A program made the position numbers and the translations under genes. From positions 1,456,501 through 1,520,500 of the forward strand of contig NZ_CP058350.1 in the NCBI RefSeq assembly GCF_005860795.2: a stretch of 64,000 nt of DNA. The letters are read 5' to 3'. The notes below the pieces were generated by a model, which searched no databases, was not told the origin of the DNA, and worked only from the letters and a program-made list of their open reading frames with translations. Source of the DNA: Peteryoungia desertarenae. Its GTDB lineage: Bacteria > Pseudomonadota > Alphaproteobacteria > Rhizobiales > Rhizobiaceae. Shown here one piece after another: positions 16,382 to 24,445 of this stretch; position 1 is the first letter of the stretch, and every line of letters begins with the position of its first letter.

Positions 16382-18175
16382 ATGCCTGTCTACAAGGCCC
16401 CCGTGAATGACACGCTTTTCATCCTGAACGATGTCCTCAACATCGACCGCTACAACAATCTGCCCGGTTTCGAGGATGCCACCCCCGACATGATCGAGGC
16501 GATTGTCGGCGAGGCGGCAAAGCTTGCCGAGGAGCAGCTTTTCCCGATCAATCTTTCCGGCGACCAGGAAGGCTGCAAGCGCCACGACGACGGCACGGTT
16601 ACGGTGCCGAAGGGCTTCAAGGAAGCCTATGACGCCTATTGTCAGGGCGGCTGGCTCGGCCTTGCTGTTCCTGCCGAATTCGGCGGCCAGGGCCTGCCCT
16701 ATACGCTGCATACCGCTGTCGGCGAGTTCATGTCGTCCGCCAACATGGCGCTGATGATGTATCCGGGGCTCACCCAGGGTGCAATCGCTGCAATTCTTGT
16801 CCATGGCTCCGACGAGCAGAAGCAGAAGTACCTGCCGAAAATGGTCGAGGGCACCTGGACCGGCACGATGAACCTCACGGAACCGCATTGCGGCACCGAT
16901 CTCGGCCTCCTGCGCACCAAGGCCGTCCCGAATGGCGACGGCAGCTACAAGATCTCCGGCCAGAAGATCTTCATTTCGGCGGGTGAACACACCATGTCCG
17001 ACAACATCATCCATCTCGTGCTCGCCCGCATCGAAGGTGCGCCGGAAGGCACCAAGGGCATTTCGCTCTTCATCGTGCCGAAGTTCATGGTCGGCGACGA
17101 TGGCTCCGTCGGCGCGCGCAATGGTGTGTCCTGCGGTGCGATCGAGCACAAGATGGGCATCCACGGCAATTCCACCTGCGTCATGAACTATGACGAAGCG
17201 ACCGGTTATCTGATCGGCGCCGAGAACAAGGGCCTGGCCGCCATGTTCGTCATGATGAACGAGGCCCGCCTCGGCGTTGGCCTGCAGGGTTTGTCGATTG
17301 CCGAAATCGCCTATCAGAACGCCGCCAACTACGCCCGCGAGCGCATCCAGGGCCGGTCCCTGTCGGGCGTCAAGGCGCCGGACAAGAAGGCTGATCCGAT
17401 CATCGTCCATCCGGACATCCGCCGCGCGCTGCTCACGATCAAGTCCTTCAATGAAGCCGGTCGAGCCTTCACGCTCTGGACAGCCCTCCAGTCCGACATC
17501 GCTCACCGCTCGGGCGACGCCGCTGAAAAGCAGCTCGCTGACGATATCCTCGGCCTGATGACCCCGATCCTCAAGGGCGTCATGACCGACAAGGGCTTCG
17601 ATCATGCCGTCATGGCCCAGCAGGTCTATGGTGGCCACGGCTATATCGAAGAATGGGGCATGAGCCAGTATGTCCGCGATGCTCGCATTGCGATGATCTA
17701 TGAGGGTGCCAACGGCATTCAGGCGCTTGATCTCGTCGGCCGCAAGCTCGGCCTCAATGGTGGCCGCGCCGTCATGGCGCTCTTCAAGGAAATCGGTGAA
17801 TTCTGCGAAGAGAACCGCAATGACGAAAATCTCACCTTCTTCACCAAGAGCCTGAAGAAGGGCTTGAACGACCTGCAGGCATCCACCATGTGGTTCATGC
17901 AGAATGCCATGGCAAAGCCCGACAATGCCGGCGCCGGTTCCACCGATTACATGCATCTCTTCGGTCTCGTGGTGCTCGGCTATATGTGGGCCCGCATGGC
18001 CAAGGCCGCGCAGGCCAATCTGGCCGAAGGCACCGGTGACGCCGAATACTACAAGAACAAGCTGTTGACCGGTCGTTTCTATATGGAAAAGATCATGCCG
18101 GAGACGGCGCTGCGCAAGTCCCGCATCGAGACCGGCGCCGACAGCCTGATGGAAATGGCCGCTGAAGCGTTTTGA
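16382..18175 (+). CDS. Acyl-CoA dehydrogenase
   Basis: FAD enzyme making the first oxidation of beta-oxidation, acyl-CoA to trans-2-enoyl-CoA. 597 residues, the long subclass with an extra C-terminal domain (usual short forms are about 380). Seen: [45 protein letters not shown], the FAD-contact [37 protein letters not shown], and [17 protein letters not shown] with the catalytic glutamate. A strong GGAGGAAG ribosome site precedes ATG 16382. First gene of a beta-oxidation set with the thiolase and the bifunctional hydratase/dehydrogenase. Confidence 0.95.
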   Translation: MPVYKAPVNDTLFILNDVLNIDRYNNLPGFEDATPDMIEAIVGEAAKLAEEQLFPINLSGDQEGCKRHDDGTVTVPKGFKEAYDAYCQGGWLGLAVPAEFGGQGLPYTLHTAVGEFMSSANMALMMYPGLTQGAIAAILVHGSDEQKQKYLPKMVEGTWTGTMNLTEPHCGTDLGLLRTKAVPNGDGSYKISGQKIFISAGEHTMSDNIIHLVLARIEGAPEGTKGISLFIVPKFMVGDDGSVGARNGVSCGAIEHKMGIHGNSTCVMNYDEATGYLIGAENKGLAAMFVMMNEARLGVGLQGLSIAEIAYQNAANYARERIQGRSLSGVKAPDKKADPIIVHPDIRRALLTIKSFNEAGRAFTLWTALQSDIAHRSGDAAEKQLADDILGLMTPILKGVMTDKGFDHAVMAQQVYGGHGYIEEWGMSQYVRDARIAMIYEGANGIQALDLVGRKLGLNGGRAVMALFKEIGEFCEENRNDENLTFFTKSLKKGLNDLQASTMWFMQNAMAKPDNAGAGSTDYMHLFGLVVLGYMWARMAKAAQANLAEGTGDAEYYKNKLLTGRFYMEKIMPETALRKSRIETGADSLMEMAAEAF

Positions 18176-18177
18176 TC

Positions 18178-18297
18178 TTCTCCTTCTCCCCTTGCGGGAG
18201 AAGGTGGCCCGATAGGGCCGGATGAGGGGGCTTGCGCAATCGGTCCCCTTATCGCCTCGCATTCGCTCGGCACTTTTCCCCTTGGGGAGAAGAGGGA
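18178..18297. repeat. Rhizobial intergenic palindromic element (RIME-like)
   Basis: Begins with CTTCTCCC-CTTGC-GGGAGAAG and GGCCC-GATA-GGGCC hairpins followed by GGATGAGGGG, and ends with a TTTTCCCCTTGGGGAG motif. This hairpin signature is common between genes in rhizobial genomes. It separates the acyl-CoA dehydrogenase from the thiolase and may act as a transcript-end or stability element. Confidence 0.7.
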
Positions 18298-18334
18298 AAT
18301 ATTCCGGCGCCTAAGCGCCCAAGGGAGAGAGACA

Positions 18335-19543
18335 ATGACTGACGTCTTTATTTACGACCACGTGCGCACGCCCCGCGGGCGCGGCAAAAAGGATGGCTCG
18401 CTGCACGAAGTGCCAACGCCTCGCCTTGCCGCCAAGACGCTGGAAGCGCTGCGCGACCGCAACGGCCTCGACACCTCGACTGTCGACGACATCATCTTCG
18501 GCTGCGTTGACCCCGTCATGGAAGCCGGTGCCGTCATCCCGAAGGCCGCCGCCTTCGAAGCCGGTTACGATTTCTCTGCTCCGGGCATCCAGATCTCGCG
18601 CTTCTGCGCCTCTGGCCTCGATGCGATCAATCTCGCCGCCGGCAAGGTCAAGGCCGGCTCGGATGACATCGTCATCGCCGGTGGCGTCGAAAGCATGTCC
18701 CGCGTCGGTATGGGCATGTCGGGTGGCGCCTGGTACATGGACCCTTCGGTCAACTTCCCCGGCTATTTCATGCCGCAGGGCGTGTCCGCTGACCTGATTG
18801 CCACGAAATACGGCTTCAGCCGCGACGATGTTGACAGCTATGCCGTCGAAAGCCAGAAGCGCGCCGCTGCCTCCTGGGCGGCCGGCAATTTTGCCAAGTC
18901 CGTCATTCCGGTGAAGGATGGCAACGGCCTTGTCATTCTCGACCGTGACGAACACATGCGCCCCGGCACTGACATGCAGTCGCTGGCAAGCCTGAACCCC
19001 TCCTTCCAGATGCCCGGCGAAATGGGCGGCTTCGAAGCCGTCGGTCTGCAGGCCCATCCGGAAATCGAGCGCATCAACTACATTCACCATGCCGGCAACT
19101 CCTCCGGCATCGTCGATGGTGCTGCCGCAGTTCTCGTCGGCTCCAAGGAAGGTGGCGAGAGCATGGGCCTGAAGCCGCGTGCCCGCATCCGCGCCTTCAC
19201 CAATATCGGTTCCGACCCGGCCCTCATGCTGACCGGTCCGGTCGACGTGACCGAAAAGCTCCTGAAGCGCACTGGCATGAAGATTTCCGATTTCGACCTC
19301 GTCGAGTTGAACGAAGCCTTTGCCGCCGTCGTGTTGCGCTTCATGCAGCATTTCGAGGTTGACCACTCCAAGATGAACGTCGCCGGCGGCGCCATCGCCA
19401 TGGGTCACCCGCTTGGCGCCACCGGCGCGATGATCCTCGGCACGGTGCTGGACGAGCTGGAACGCCGCGATCTGAACACCGCGCTCGTCACGCTCTGCAT
19501 CGGCGCTGGCATGGGCACGGCAACGGTTATCGAGCGCGTTTGA
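18335..19543 (+). CDS. Acetyl-CoA C-acetyltransferase (beta-oxidation thiolase)
   Basis: 402 residues, normal thiolase length. Cleaves 3-ketoacyl-CoA with CoA in the last step of beta-oxidation (or condenses acetyl-CoA). Catalytic residues seen: the acylated cysteine in [18 protein letters not shown] (about residue 90), the histidine in [16 protein letters not shown], and the second cysteine in [26 protein letters not shown] is the family's conserved active-site loop. Start ATG 18335 follows AAGGGAGAGA. Lies between the acyl-CoA dehydrogenase and the FadB/FadJ-type protein, separated from both by repeats. Confidence 0.95.
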   Translation: MTDVFIYDHVRTPRGRGKKDGSLHEVPTPRLAAKTLEALRDRNGLDTSTVDDIIFGCVDPVMEAGAVIPKAAAFEAGYDFSAPGIQISRFCASGLDAINLAAGKVKAGSDDIVIAGGVESMSRVGMGMSGGAWYMDPSVNFPGYFMPQGVSADLIATKYGFSRDDVDSYAVESQKRAAASWAAGNFAKSVIPVKDGNGLVILDRDEHMRPGTDMQSLASLNPSFQMPGEMGGFEAVGLQAHPEIERINYIHHAGNSSGIVDGAAAVLVGSKEGGESMGLKPRARIRAFTNIGSDPALMLTGPVDVTEKLLKRTGMKISDFDLVELNEAFAAVVLRFMQHFEVDHSKMNVAGGAIAMGHPLGATGAMILGTVLDELERRDLNTALVTLCIGAGMGTATVIERV

Positions 19544-19545
19544 TG

Positions 19546-19654
19546 GGGGTCTTAACCCTCCCCCTTGTGGGGAGGGTGGCCGGCAGGCGGGAGGGGTTTC
19601 TGAACCAAGTTCCCCTCCCCAACCCCTCCCCACAAGGGGGAGGGGCTTAACCCC
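19546..19654. repeat. Long inverted repeat between thiolase and FadJ genes
   Basis: Two arms of about 31 bases (19546-19576 and 19623-19654) share a 21-base core containing CCCTCCCCCTTGTGG in inverted orientation, separated by about 46 bases. Each arm is itself a small hairpin (CCCTCCCC-CTTGT-GGGGAGGG). Another member of the intergenic palindrome families of this genome; it could also end the thiolase transcript. Confidence 0.7.
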
Positions 19655-19719
19655 GCCAGATCGCACCCAACGCGGAGCGGCGGCGACATCGGCGAATTTC
19701 AGGGAAGAGGAATCCCATC

Positions 19720-21933
19720 ATGACCTACAAGAATTTCACCATCGAAACTGACTCCGACGGCATTGCCCTCGTCACCTGGGACATGCCGGAAAAGTCGATG
19801 AACGTTTTCACCGTCGAAGTCATGGACGAGATCGAGAAGATCGTCGATCAGACCTGTGCCGATGACGGTGTCAAGGGTGTGGTCTTCACCTCTGGCAAGT
19901 CGTCCTTCTCCGGCGGCGCTGACCTCACGATGATCAAGTCCATGTTCTCGATGATCGACGAGGAAAAGGCCAAGGACCCGGCGGGAGCCGTCCAGAAGCT
20001 GTTTGATGCCGCCGGTCGCATGACCTGGCTCTGGCGCAAGATCGAAACCTGCGGCAAGCCCTGGGTCTCCGCCATCAATGGCACCTGCATGGGTGGCGCG
20101 ACCGAGCTGTCGCTTGCCTGCCATGGCCGCGTTGCCTCGAATGCGAAATCGGTCAAGATCGGCCTGCCTGAAGTCAAGGTCGGCATCTTCCCCGGCGCCG
20201 GTGGCACACAGCGCGTTCCGCGTCTTGCCAACACGCAGGATGCCCTGCAGATGATGACCACGGGTCAGACGCTGACGGCAGCACGCGCGAAGGCGATGAA
20301 CCTTGTCCATCAGGTTGTCGAGCCGGGTGAACTGATCAATGCCGCAAAGCAGATGATCAAGGACGGTCTGAAGCCCGTTGCCCCCTGGGACGAAAAGGGC
20401 TTCAAGGCTCCGGGCGGCGGCATCTGGACTCCGGCTGCTGCCCAGCTCTGGCCGGCCGCCTCCGCCATCCTGCGCCGGGAAACCGCCGGCAACTATCCGG
20501 CAGCGCTTGCCATCCTCAAATGCGTCTATGAAGGCCTGCAGGTTCCCTTCGATACGGGTCTGAAGATCGAGCAGCGCTATTTCACCGAGATCCTGCAGAC
20601 CACCGAGGCCTACTCGATGATCCGCTCGCTCTTCGTTTCGCTGCAGGAGCTCAACAAGGGCGCTCGCCGTCCGGCTGGCGTCGAAAAGACCGAGCTGAAG
20701 AAGGTCGGCGTCGTTGGCGCTGGCTTCATGGGCGCCTCGATTGCCTATGTCACGGCAGCCGCCGGTATCAACGTGGTCCTGATCGACCGCGACATGGAGG
20801 CCGCTGGCAAGGGCAAGACCCATTCAGACGGCCTGGTGTCCGGAGCCGTTGGTAAAGGCAAGATGACCAAGGACGAGGGCGAAAAGCTTCTCTCGCTAAT
20901 CACCCCTTCTGACGACTACAATACGCTCTCCGATGCCGATCTCGTCATCGAAGCCGTCTTCGAGGACCGCGACGTCAAGAAGGCCGTGATCGAGAAGGTT
21001 GAGGCGGTTCTGCCGGAAGGCGCGATCTTCGCGTCCAATACCTCGACGCTGCCGATCACCGGTCTGGCGAAAAATTCCAAGCGCCCGGTCGATTTCATCG
21101 GCATCCACTTCTTCTCGCCGGTCGAGAAGATGATGCTGACGGAAGTCATTCTCGGCAAGGAAACCGGCGACAAGGCACTCGCTGTCGCGCTCGACTATGT
21201 CGCCGCAATCAAGAAGACCCCGATCGTCGTCAACGACACGCGCGGCTTCTTCGTCAACCGCTGCGTCCTGCGCTACATGTCCGAGAGCTACAACATGCTC
21301 ATCGAAGGCGTACCTCCGGTCATGATCGAAAATGCTGCAAAGTTTGCCGGCATGCCGGTTGGTCCGCTGTCGCTGAATGATGAAGTCGCGATCGACCTTT
21401 CGCTCAAGATCCTGAAGGCAACCGTTGCCGATCTCGGCGAAAAGGCCATCGACCCGCGCCACATGGAGCTTGTCTCCCGCATGGTCGAGAAGGAAGAGCG
21501 TTTCGGTCGCAAGAACGGCAAGGGCTTCTATGACTACCCTGCCAAGCCTGCGAAAAAGCACATCTGGCCGGGCCTGAAGGATCTTTATCCGCAGCAGAAG
21601 CCGGAAGCCGTTAACGTCAAGACCCTGCAGGAACGCTTCCTCGCGACCATCGCGCTGGAAGCCGCCCGCACCGTTGAGGAAGGCATTGTCACCGATCCGC
21701 GCGAAGCCGATATCGGCTCGATCCTCGGCTTCGGCTTTGCACCTTACACCGGCGGTGCCCTGTCCTATATCGACGGCATGGGTGTGAAGAACTTCGTAAG
21801 CCTCTGCGAACGCCTCGCCAAGGATTACGGCGCCCACTTCACCCCGACCCCGCTGCTCAAGGACATGGCCGCCAAGGGCGAAACCTTCTACGGCCGCTTC
21901 GACCCCTATGGTGAAGCCGCCAAGGCTGCCTGA
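19720..21933 (+). CDS. Bifunctional enoyl-CoA hydratase / 3-hydroxyacyl-CoA dehydrogenase (FadJ/FadB type)
   Basis: 737 residues. N-terminal crotonase domain (about 1-200): SSFSGGADL, INGTCMGGATELSLAC, and LPEVKVGIFPGAGGTQRVPRL with the conserved glutamates that hydrate enoyl-CoA. Then a Rossmann NAD domain starting about residue 325 (KKVGVVGAGFMGASIAYVTA), with EAVFEDRDVKKAVI, FASNTSTLPITGLA and FIGIHFFSPVEKMMLTEVI, followed by the C-terminal HCDH helices (VNDTRGFFVNRC). It catalyses the two middle steps of beta-oxidation and completes the set with the two genes before it. Confidence 0.95.
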   Translation: MTYKNFTIETDSDGIALVTWDMPEKSMNVFTVEVMDEIEKIVDQTCADDGVKGVVFTSGKSSFSGGADLTMIKSMFSMIDEEKAKDPAGAVQKLFDAAGRMTWLWRKIETCGKPWVSAINGTCMGGATELSLACHGRVASNAKSVKIGLPEVKVGIFPGAGGTQRVPRLANTQDALQMMTTGQTLTAARAKAMNLVHQVVEPGELINAAKQMIKDGLKPVAPWDEKGFKAPGGGIWTPAAAQLWPAASAILRRETAGNYPAALAILKCVYEGLQVPFDTGLKIEQRYFTEILQTTEAYSMIRSLFVSLQELNKGARRPAGVEKTELKKVGVVGAGFMGASIAYVTAAAGINVVLIDRDMEAAGKGKTHSDGLVSGAVGKGKMTKDEGEKLLSLITPSDDYNTLSDADLVIEAVFEDRDVKKAVIEKVEAVLPEGAIFASNTSTLPITGLAKNSKRPVDFIGIHFFSPVEKMMLTEVILGKETGDKALAVALDYVAAIKKTPIVVNDTRGFFVNRCVLRYMSESYNMLIEGVPPVMIENAAKFAGMPVGPLSLNDEVAIDLSLKILKATVADLGEKAIDPRHMELVSRMVEKEERFGRKNGKGFYDYPAKPAKKHIWPGLKDLYPQQKPEAVNVKTLQERFLATIALEAARTVEEGIVTDPREADIGSILGFGFAPYTGGALSYIDGMGVKNFVSLCERLAKDYGAHFTPTPLLKDMAAKGETFYGRFDPYGEAAKAA

Positions 21934-21978
21934 TCGCGACGCCGCGCGAAGGCGATGAGAGGGATGCTGGCACGCCCC

Positions 21979-22177
21979 ACCTCCCCCCTTGCGGGGGAGG
22001 GCGGAAAATCGAAGGCTTAGGCGCGCGCAAGCCGCCTAAACTTCAGATTTTCCCGGAGAGGGGCGCGGTTATGCTGGCACCATCCTCACCGAGCCCCTCT
22101 CTTGCGAATTCAGATGTTGAGGCCGCTTACGCTGGCCTAATTCGTCGAAATCGCATTCTCTCCCTCCAGGGGAGAGA
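21979..22177. repeat. Composite palindromic repeat, copy 1
   Basis: Begins with a CTCCCCCCTTGCGGGGGAG-type hairpin, continues with a second stem joining a GGCTTAGGC block to a GCCTAAAC block, and ends with a 37-base tail (22141-22177) containing CGAAATCGCATTCTCTCCCT. Copy 2 lies about 1 kb downstream in the same orientation. The tail differs from that of copy 2 by one base. Confidence 0.75.
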
Positions 22178-22220
22178 AAAGACCTGCGATCACACTTCCG
22201 TGATCGAAACCTCGCCTCTC

Positions 22221-22250
22221 AAAAAATCCCCTTAACCCTTACGGGTTAAC
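22221..22250 (-). terminator. Rho-independent-like terminator on the minus strand
   Basis: Read on the minus strand: TTAACCC, loop GTAA, GGGTTAA, then GGGGA and six Ts. The stem is a perfect 7 bp. No recognised minus-strand gene lies upstream; this implies a minus-strand transcript coming from the 22.3-22.9 kb region. Confidence 0.55.
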
Positions 22251-22321
22251 GACGCGGTTTCGCTGCTTTTTGGGGGATGATCATTCCAAATTCCCCAATC
22301 TTTCCAATCACCATACCCCAT
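22232..22321 (-). CDS. Possible tryptophan-rich small protein (29 aa)
   Basis: Frame MGYGDWKDWGIWNDHPPKSS... of 29 residues with three tryptophans in the first 13 positions; ATG 22321 is preceded at good spacing by GGAGGGGG. The stop codon lies inside the terminator stem, which is unusual for a real gene. It may be a leader peptide or chance. Listed because of the strong ribosome site. Confidence 0.22.
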   Translation of the reverse strand: MGYGDWKDWGIWNDHPPKSSETASLTRKG

Positions 22322-22379
22322 TTTCATCCCCCTCCGTTTTCTCTGCCTCATACTCGTGCCGTTCCGCCCTCGGATACAC

Positions 22380-22890
22380 CGGACATTGCGAAGTCCGGCG
22401 AGGCGGGGCCGGTGCCGGGGTGGAGGGCTGTCGCAGGTCCAAGATAACGGCGTCGCAACGGTCTCCCTCCCTTCGCCAGGAAGAAGGGAATACCGGCACG
22501 GATGGCCGGTTCTTGATCTTCCTGCCTGATCAGAAGGGGCGTGCCTGGGAGGCACACAAGGAGGCGTCCGGCGCAAATGCCGGATGAAAAGACGGCGGGG
22601 AGCTCTGAAGATCCGACAAGGATCAAAGGGACATCCCCGGGAATGAGGGTCCGGCCGGGGGTGCACATCCGGCGGGAACCTCCCGGGCCAACCGGCCAGG
22701 CTCTTGGCCTGTCTCACAAGGACAGGCGGGACCCGACCCTCAAGCCCGGACGACGGTGGATCGCCAATGATCGTCCCGTCACCGCCGCCTCTGCAGCGAG
22801 ACACTGCGATGATGAAGACACCGAACAGGGCGCCGGAAGGAGCCACATAAACTACTTAGATAGGTTGCTTCTGGCGCCCTGTCCGAGACG
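22380..22890 (-). ncRNA. Candidate structured RNA (unidentified)
   Basis: Hairpins are dense: a 14-bp stem with one G-T pair (arms 22826-22839 and 22868-22881, 28-base loop), GCCTGTC/GACAGGC (22707-22727), GATCC/GGATC (22610-22624), TCCGGC/GCCGGA (22567-22584), and CCGGC/GCCGG near 22495-22515. A terminator-like hairpin follows on the minus strand, which decides the strand given here. It matches no RNA class I recognise: there are no RNase P core motifs and no tmRNA tag sequence. Ends are approximate. Confidence 0.35.
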
Positions 22891-22985
22891 AAAGACAAAG
22901 GCCGACATGGCCGCAACCGGAGGGCAAAACCCGACCGGACATTGGGCATGGTTTTTTGACAGATTGAATTTTGGTGCCGCCTTTC

Positions 22986-23170
22986 CTCTCCCCTTGCGGG
23001 AGAAGAAGCGAAATCGAGGGCTTAGCCACAGGCTAAACCTCAGATTTCGCCGATGAGGGGGTCAGTCAGGCGGGCAGGAATGTCCCCCTCACTGGCGATT
23101 TCTGATGTTTAGCCGCAGCGGAGCTGCCGCTAATTCATCGAAATCGCATTCTCTCCCTCCAGGGGAGAGA
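22986..23170. repeat. Composite palindromic repeat, copy 2
   Basis: Same plan and orientation as copy 1: TCTCCCCTTGCGGGAGAA hairpin, a GGGCTTAGCC / GGCTAAACC stem, a second stem beginning GATTTCTGATGTTTAGCCG, and the 37-base tail at 23134-23170. Ends 26 bases before the stop of the glycerophosphodiesterase gene, so it may serve as its transcript end. Confidence 0.75.
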
Positions 23171-23195
23171 ATTAAATATCCCCCCAAGCGCTCGC

Positions 23196-24242
23196 CTACT
23201 GCGTCAACGCATAGGGCCGGCGAAGCCCCTGGTTCTCCAGCCAGGCGATCAGCGCATCCGGTTCGTCCGTCTGGATGATCGTCACGCCCCGTTCGATGAA
23301 GAAGCCGTAGACATCCTCCGGTCGTCCGGTGGAAAGCGCGAGATAATCCCCGCGTCCCCCTGCCACCATGCCTTCTGGCCGGTCGGTAATGGGATAGGTA
23401 TTGATCCAGAGATGGGCATCGTTGCGGATCGCCACCGCCTGAGCGCGCGGTGAGAGCAGCGGGCCGCCATCCGTCGTGATTGGAGCGCCGGCATCGCGAT
23501 ACCAGTGAACGAGCTCGGCAGCAGGCGGCTGAATTGTCAGTTTCACCTCTTCGATGAAAGCCGGATCGCGCACTGCGTCATCGGCCAGGATCGGCATGAA
23601 GGCAACATCCGGACCGATCGCCCGGGTGATCGTTTCGGCCAGTGCCAACCGCTCGGCATTCCAGACGGCGAGCTTGAGCAGGACGCCATCCGCCATATCG
23701 AGGCTTCGAGCCAGAGCGGCGATTTCGATCAGCGCCTCGGGTTCGAGCTTGTTGTCGATATTGATCAGCACGCGACCTCGCGCACGGAGCATCGCCTCCG
23801 CCAGTGTCGCCACCCGCTCTTCGGTAACCTGCCGCGAACCTTCGATGACGAGATTGCAGCGTCGAAGCGCGGTGAGGGTCCAGTCTGCAACACGTCCCTG
23901 GCAGTTCGTTGTGCGGTCAAGCGTCTCATCATGCATGATGACCAGCACGCCATCCTTCGAACGGCGGATATCGAGCTCGACCATCTCGATCCCCGAGGCT
24001 GCGGCATGATCGATCGCCGCAAAGGAGTTTTCGGCACGCACGGGCACGCCATTCACCTTCCAGCCGGCGCGATGGGCAACCACCATCACATGGTCCCGCC
24101 ACTGATTGGCAGAGTTCAGCCGCTCATGGATGAGGAAAGAGCGGCTGATGGAGGAGTTTGCGAGTTGCGGGGCTGTGGCATTGCCCGCTGTGTCGGGCAG
24201 AAATCCGGCAAAGGCCGCAAGAAGAACAAGCCAGGGACGCAT
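23196..24242 (-). CDS. Secreted glycerophosphodiester phosphodiesterase family protein
   Basis: 348 residues from ATG 24242, with AGGAGA about 8 bases upstream; the longer frame lacks a signal peptide at its start. Signal peptide MRPWLVLLAAFAGFLPDTAGNA. GDPD family motifs: VVAHRAGW with the HR pair, ENSFAAIDHAAASGIEMVELDIRRSKDGVLVIMHDETLDRTT carrying the metal-binding glutamate and aspartate and the catalytic histidine, and IIQTDEPDALIAWL at the C-terminus. It should hydrolyse glycerophosphodiesters in the periplasm to glycerol-3-phosphate and an alcohol. Confidence 0.9.
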   Translation of the reverse strand: MRPWLVLLAAFAGFLPDTAGNATAPQLANSSISRSFLIHERLNSANQWRDHVMVVAHRAGWKVNGVPVRAENSFAAIDHAAASGIEMVELDIRRSKDGVLVIMHDETLDRTTNCQGRVADWTLTALRRCNLVIEGSRQVTEERVATLAEAMLRARGRVLINIDNKLEPEALIEIAALARSLDMADGVLLKLAVWNAERLALAETITRAIGPDVAFMPILADDAVRDPAFIEEVKLTIQPPAAELVHWYRDAGAPITTDGGPLLSPRAQAVAIRNDAHLWINTYPITDRPEGMVAGGRGDYLALSTGRPEDVYGFFIERGVTIIQTDEPDALIAWLENQGLRRPYALTQ

Positions 24243-24445
24243 GGGCGTTTTCTCCTGAGGAAGCTCGATGAGAGCGAAACGGCGGCAGGCTCGCGGATTC
24301 GGGTCACACGGCCATGACATTTTGATTAAGCTTCCGTGACAGGCTATGCTTTCTGGACAGAGCTTGTCGGCAAGGCCGGAACCGCCTTTGGCGCTTTCCC
24401 GTTGATCCCGGCCAGAACGTGAAGAAGAAGCAGGAGACAGACGGC

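Larger units (their letters stand above)
21934..23195. other. 1.26 kb region without a convincing protein gene
   Basis: Contains two copies of a ~200-base composite repeat (about 21979-22177 and 22986-23170), a minus-strand terminator-like hairpin (22221-22250), and a hairpin-rich GC-high stretch (about 22380-22890). Open frames here have compositions unlike neighbouring genes and no recognisable domain. See the separate repeat, terminator and RNA entries. Confidence 0.6.

Noticed and set aside
16319..18262. 647-residue frame antisense to the acyl-CoA dehydrogenase
   Set aside because: Mirror of a strongly supported gene, no recognised family.
18311..19666. 451-residue frame antisense to the thiolase
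   Set aside because: Also runs through the repeat; thiolase motifs are clear on the plus strand.
22322..22846. Minus-strand protein of about 200 residues in the RNA-like stretch (GTG start)
   Set aside because: Proline/arginine-rich, low complexity, reads through hairpins, no ribosome site at the GTG; more consistent with non-coding sequence.
22541..23056. 171-residue plus-strand frame
   Set aside because: No domain, overlaps the repeat copy and hairpins, composition unlike real genes here.
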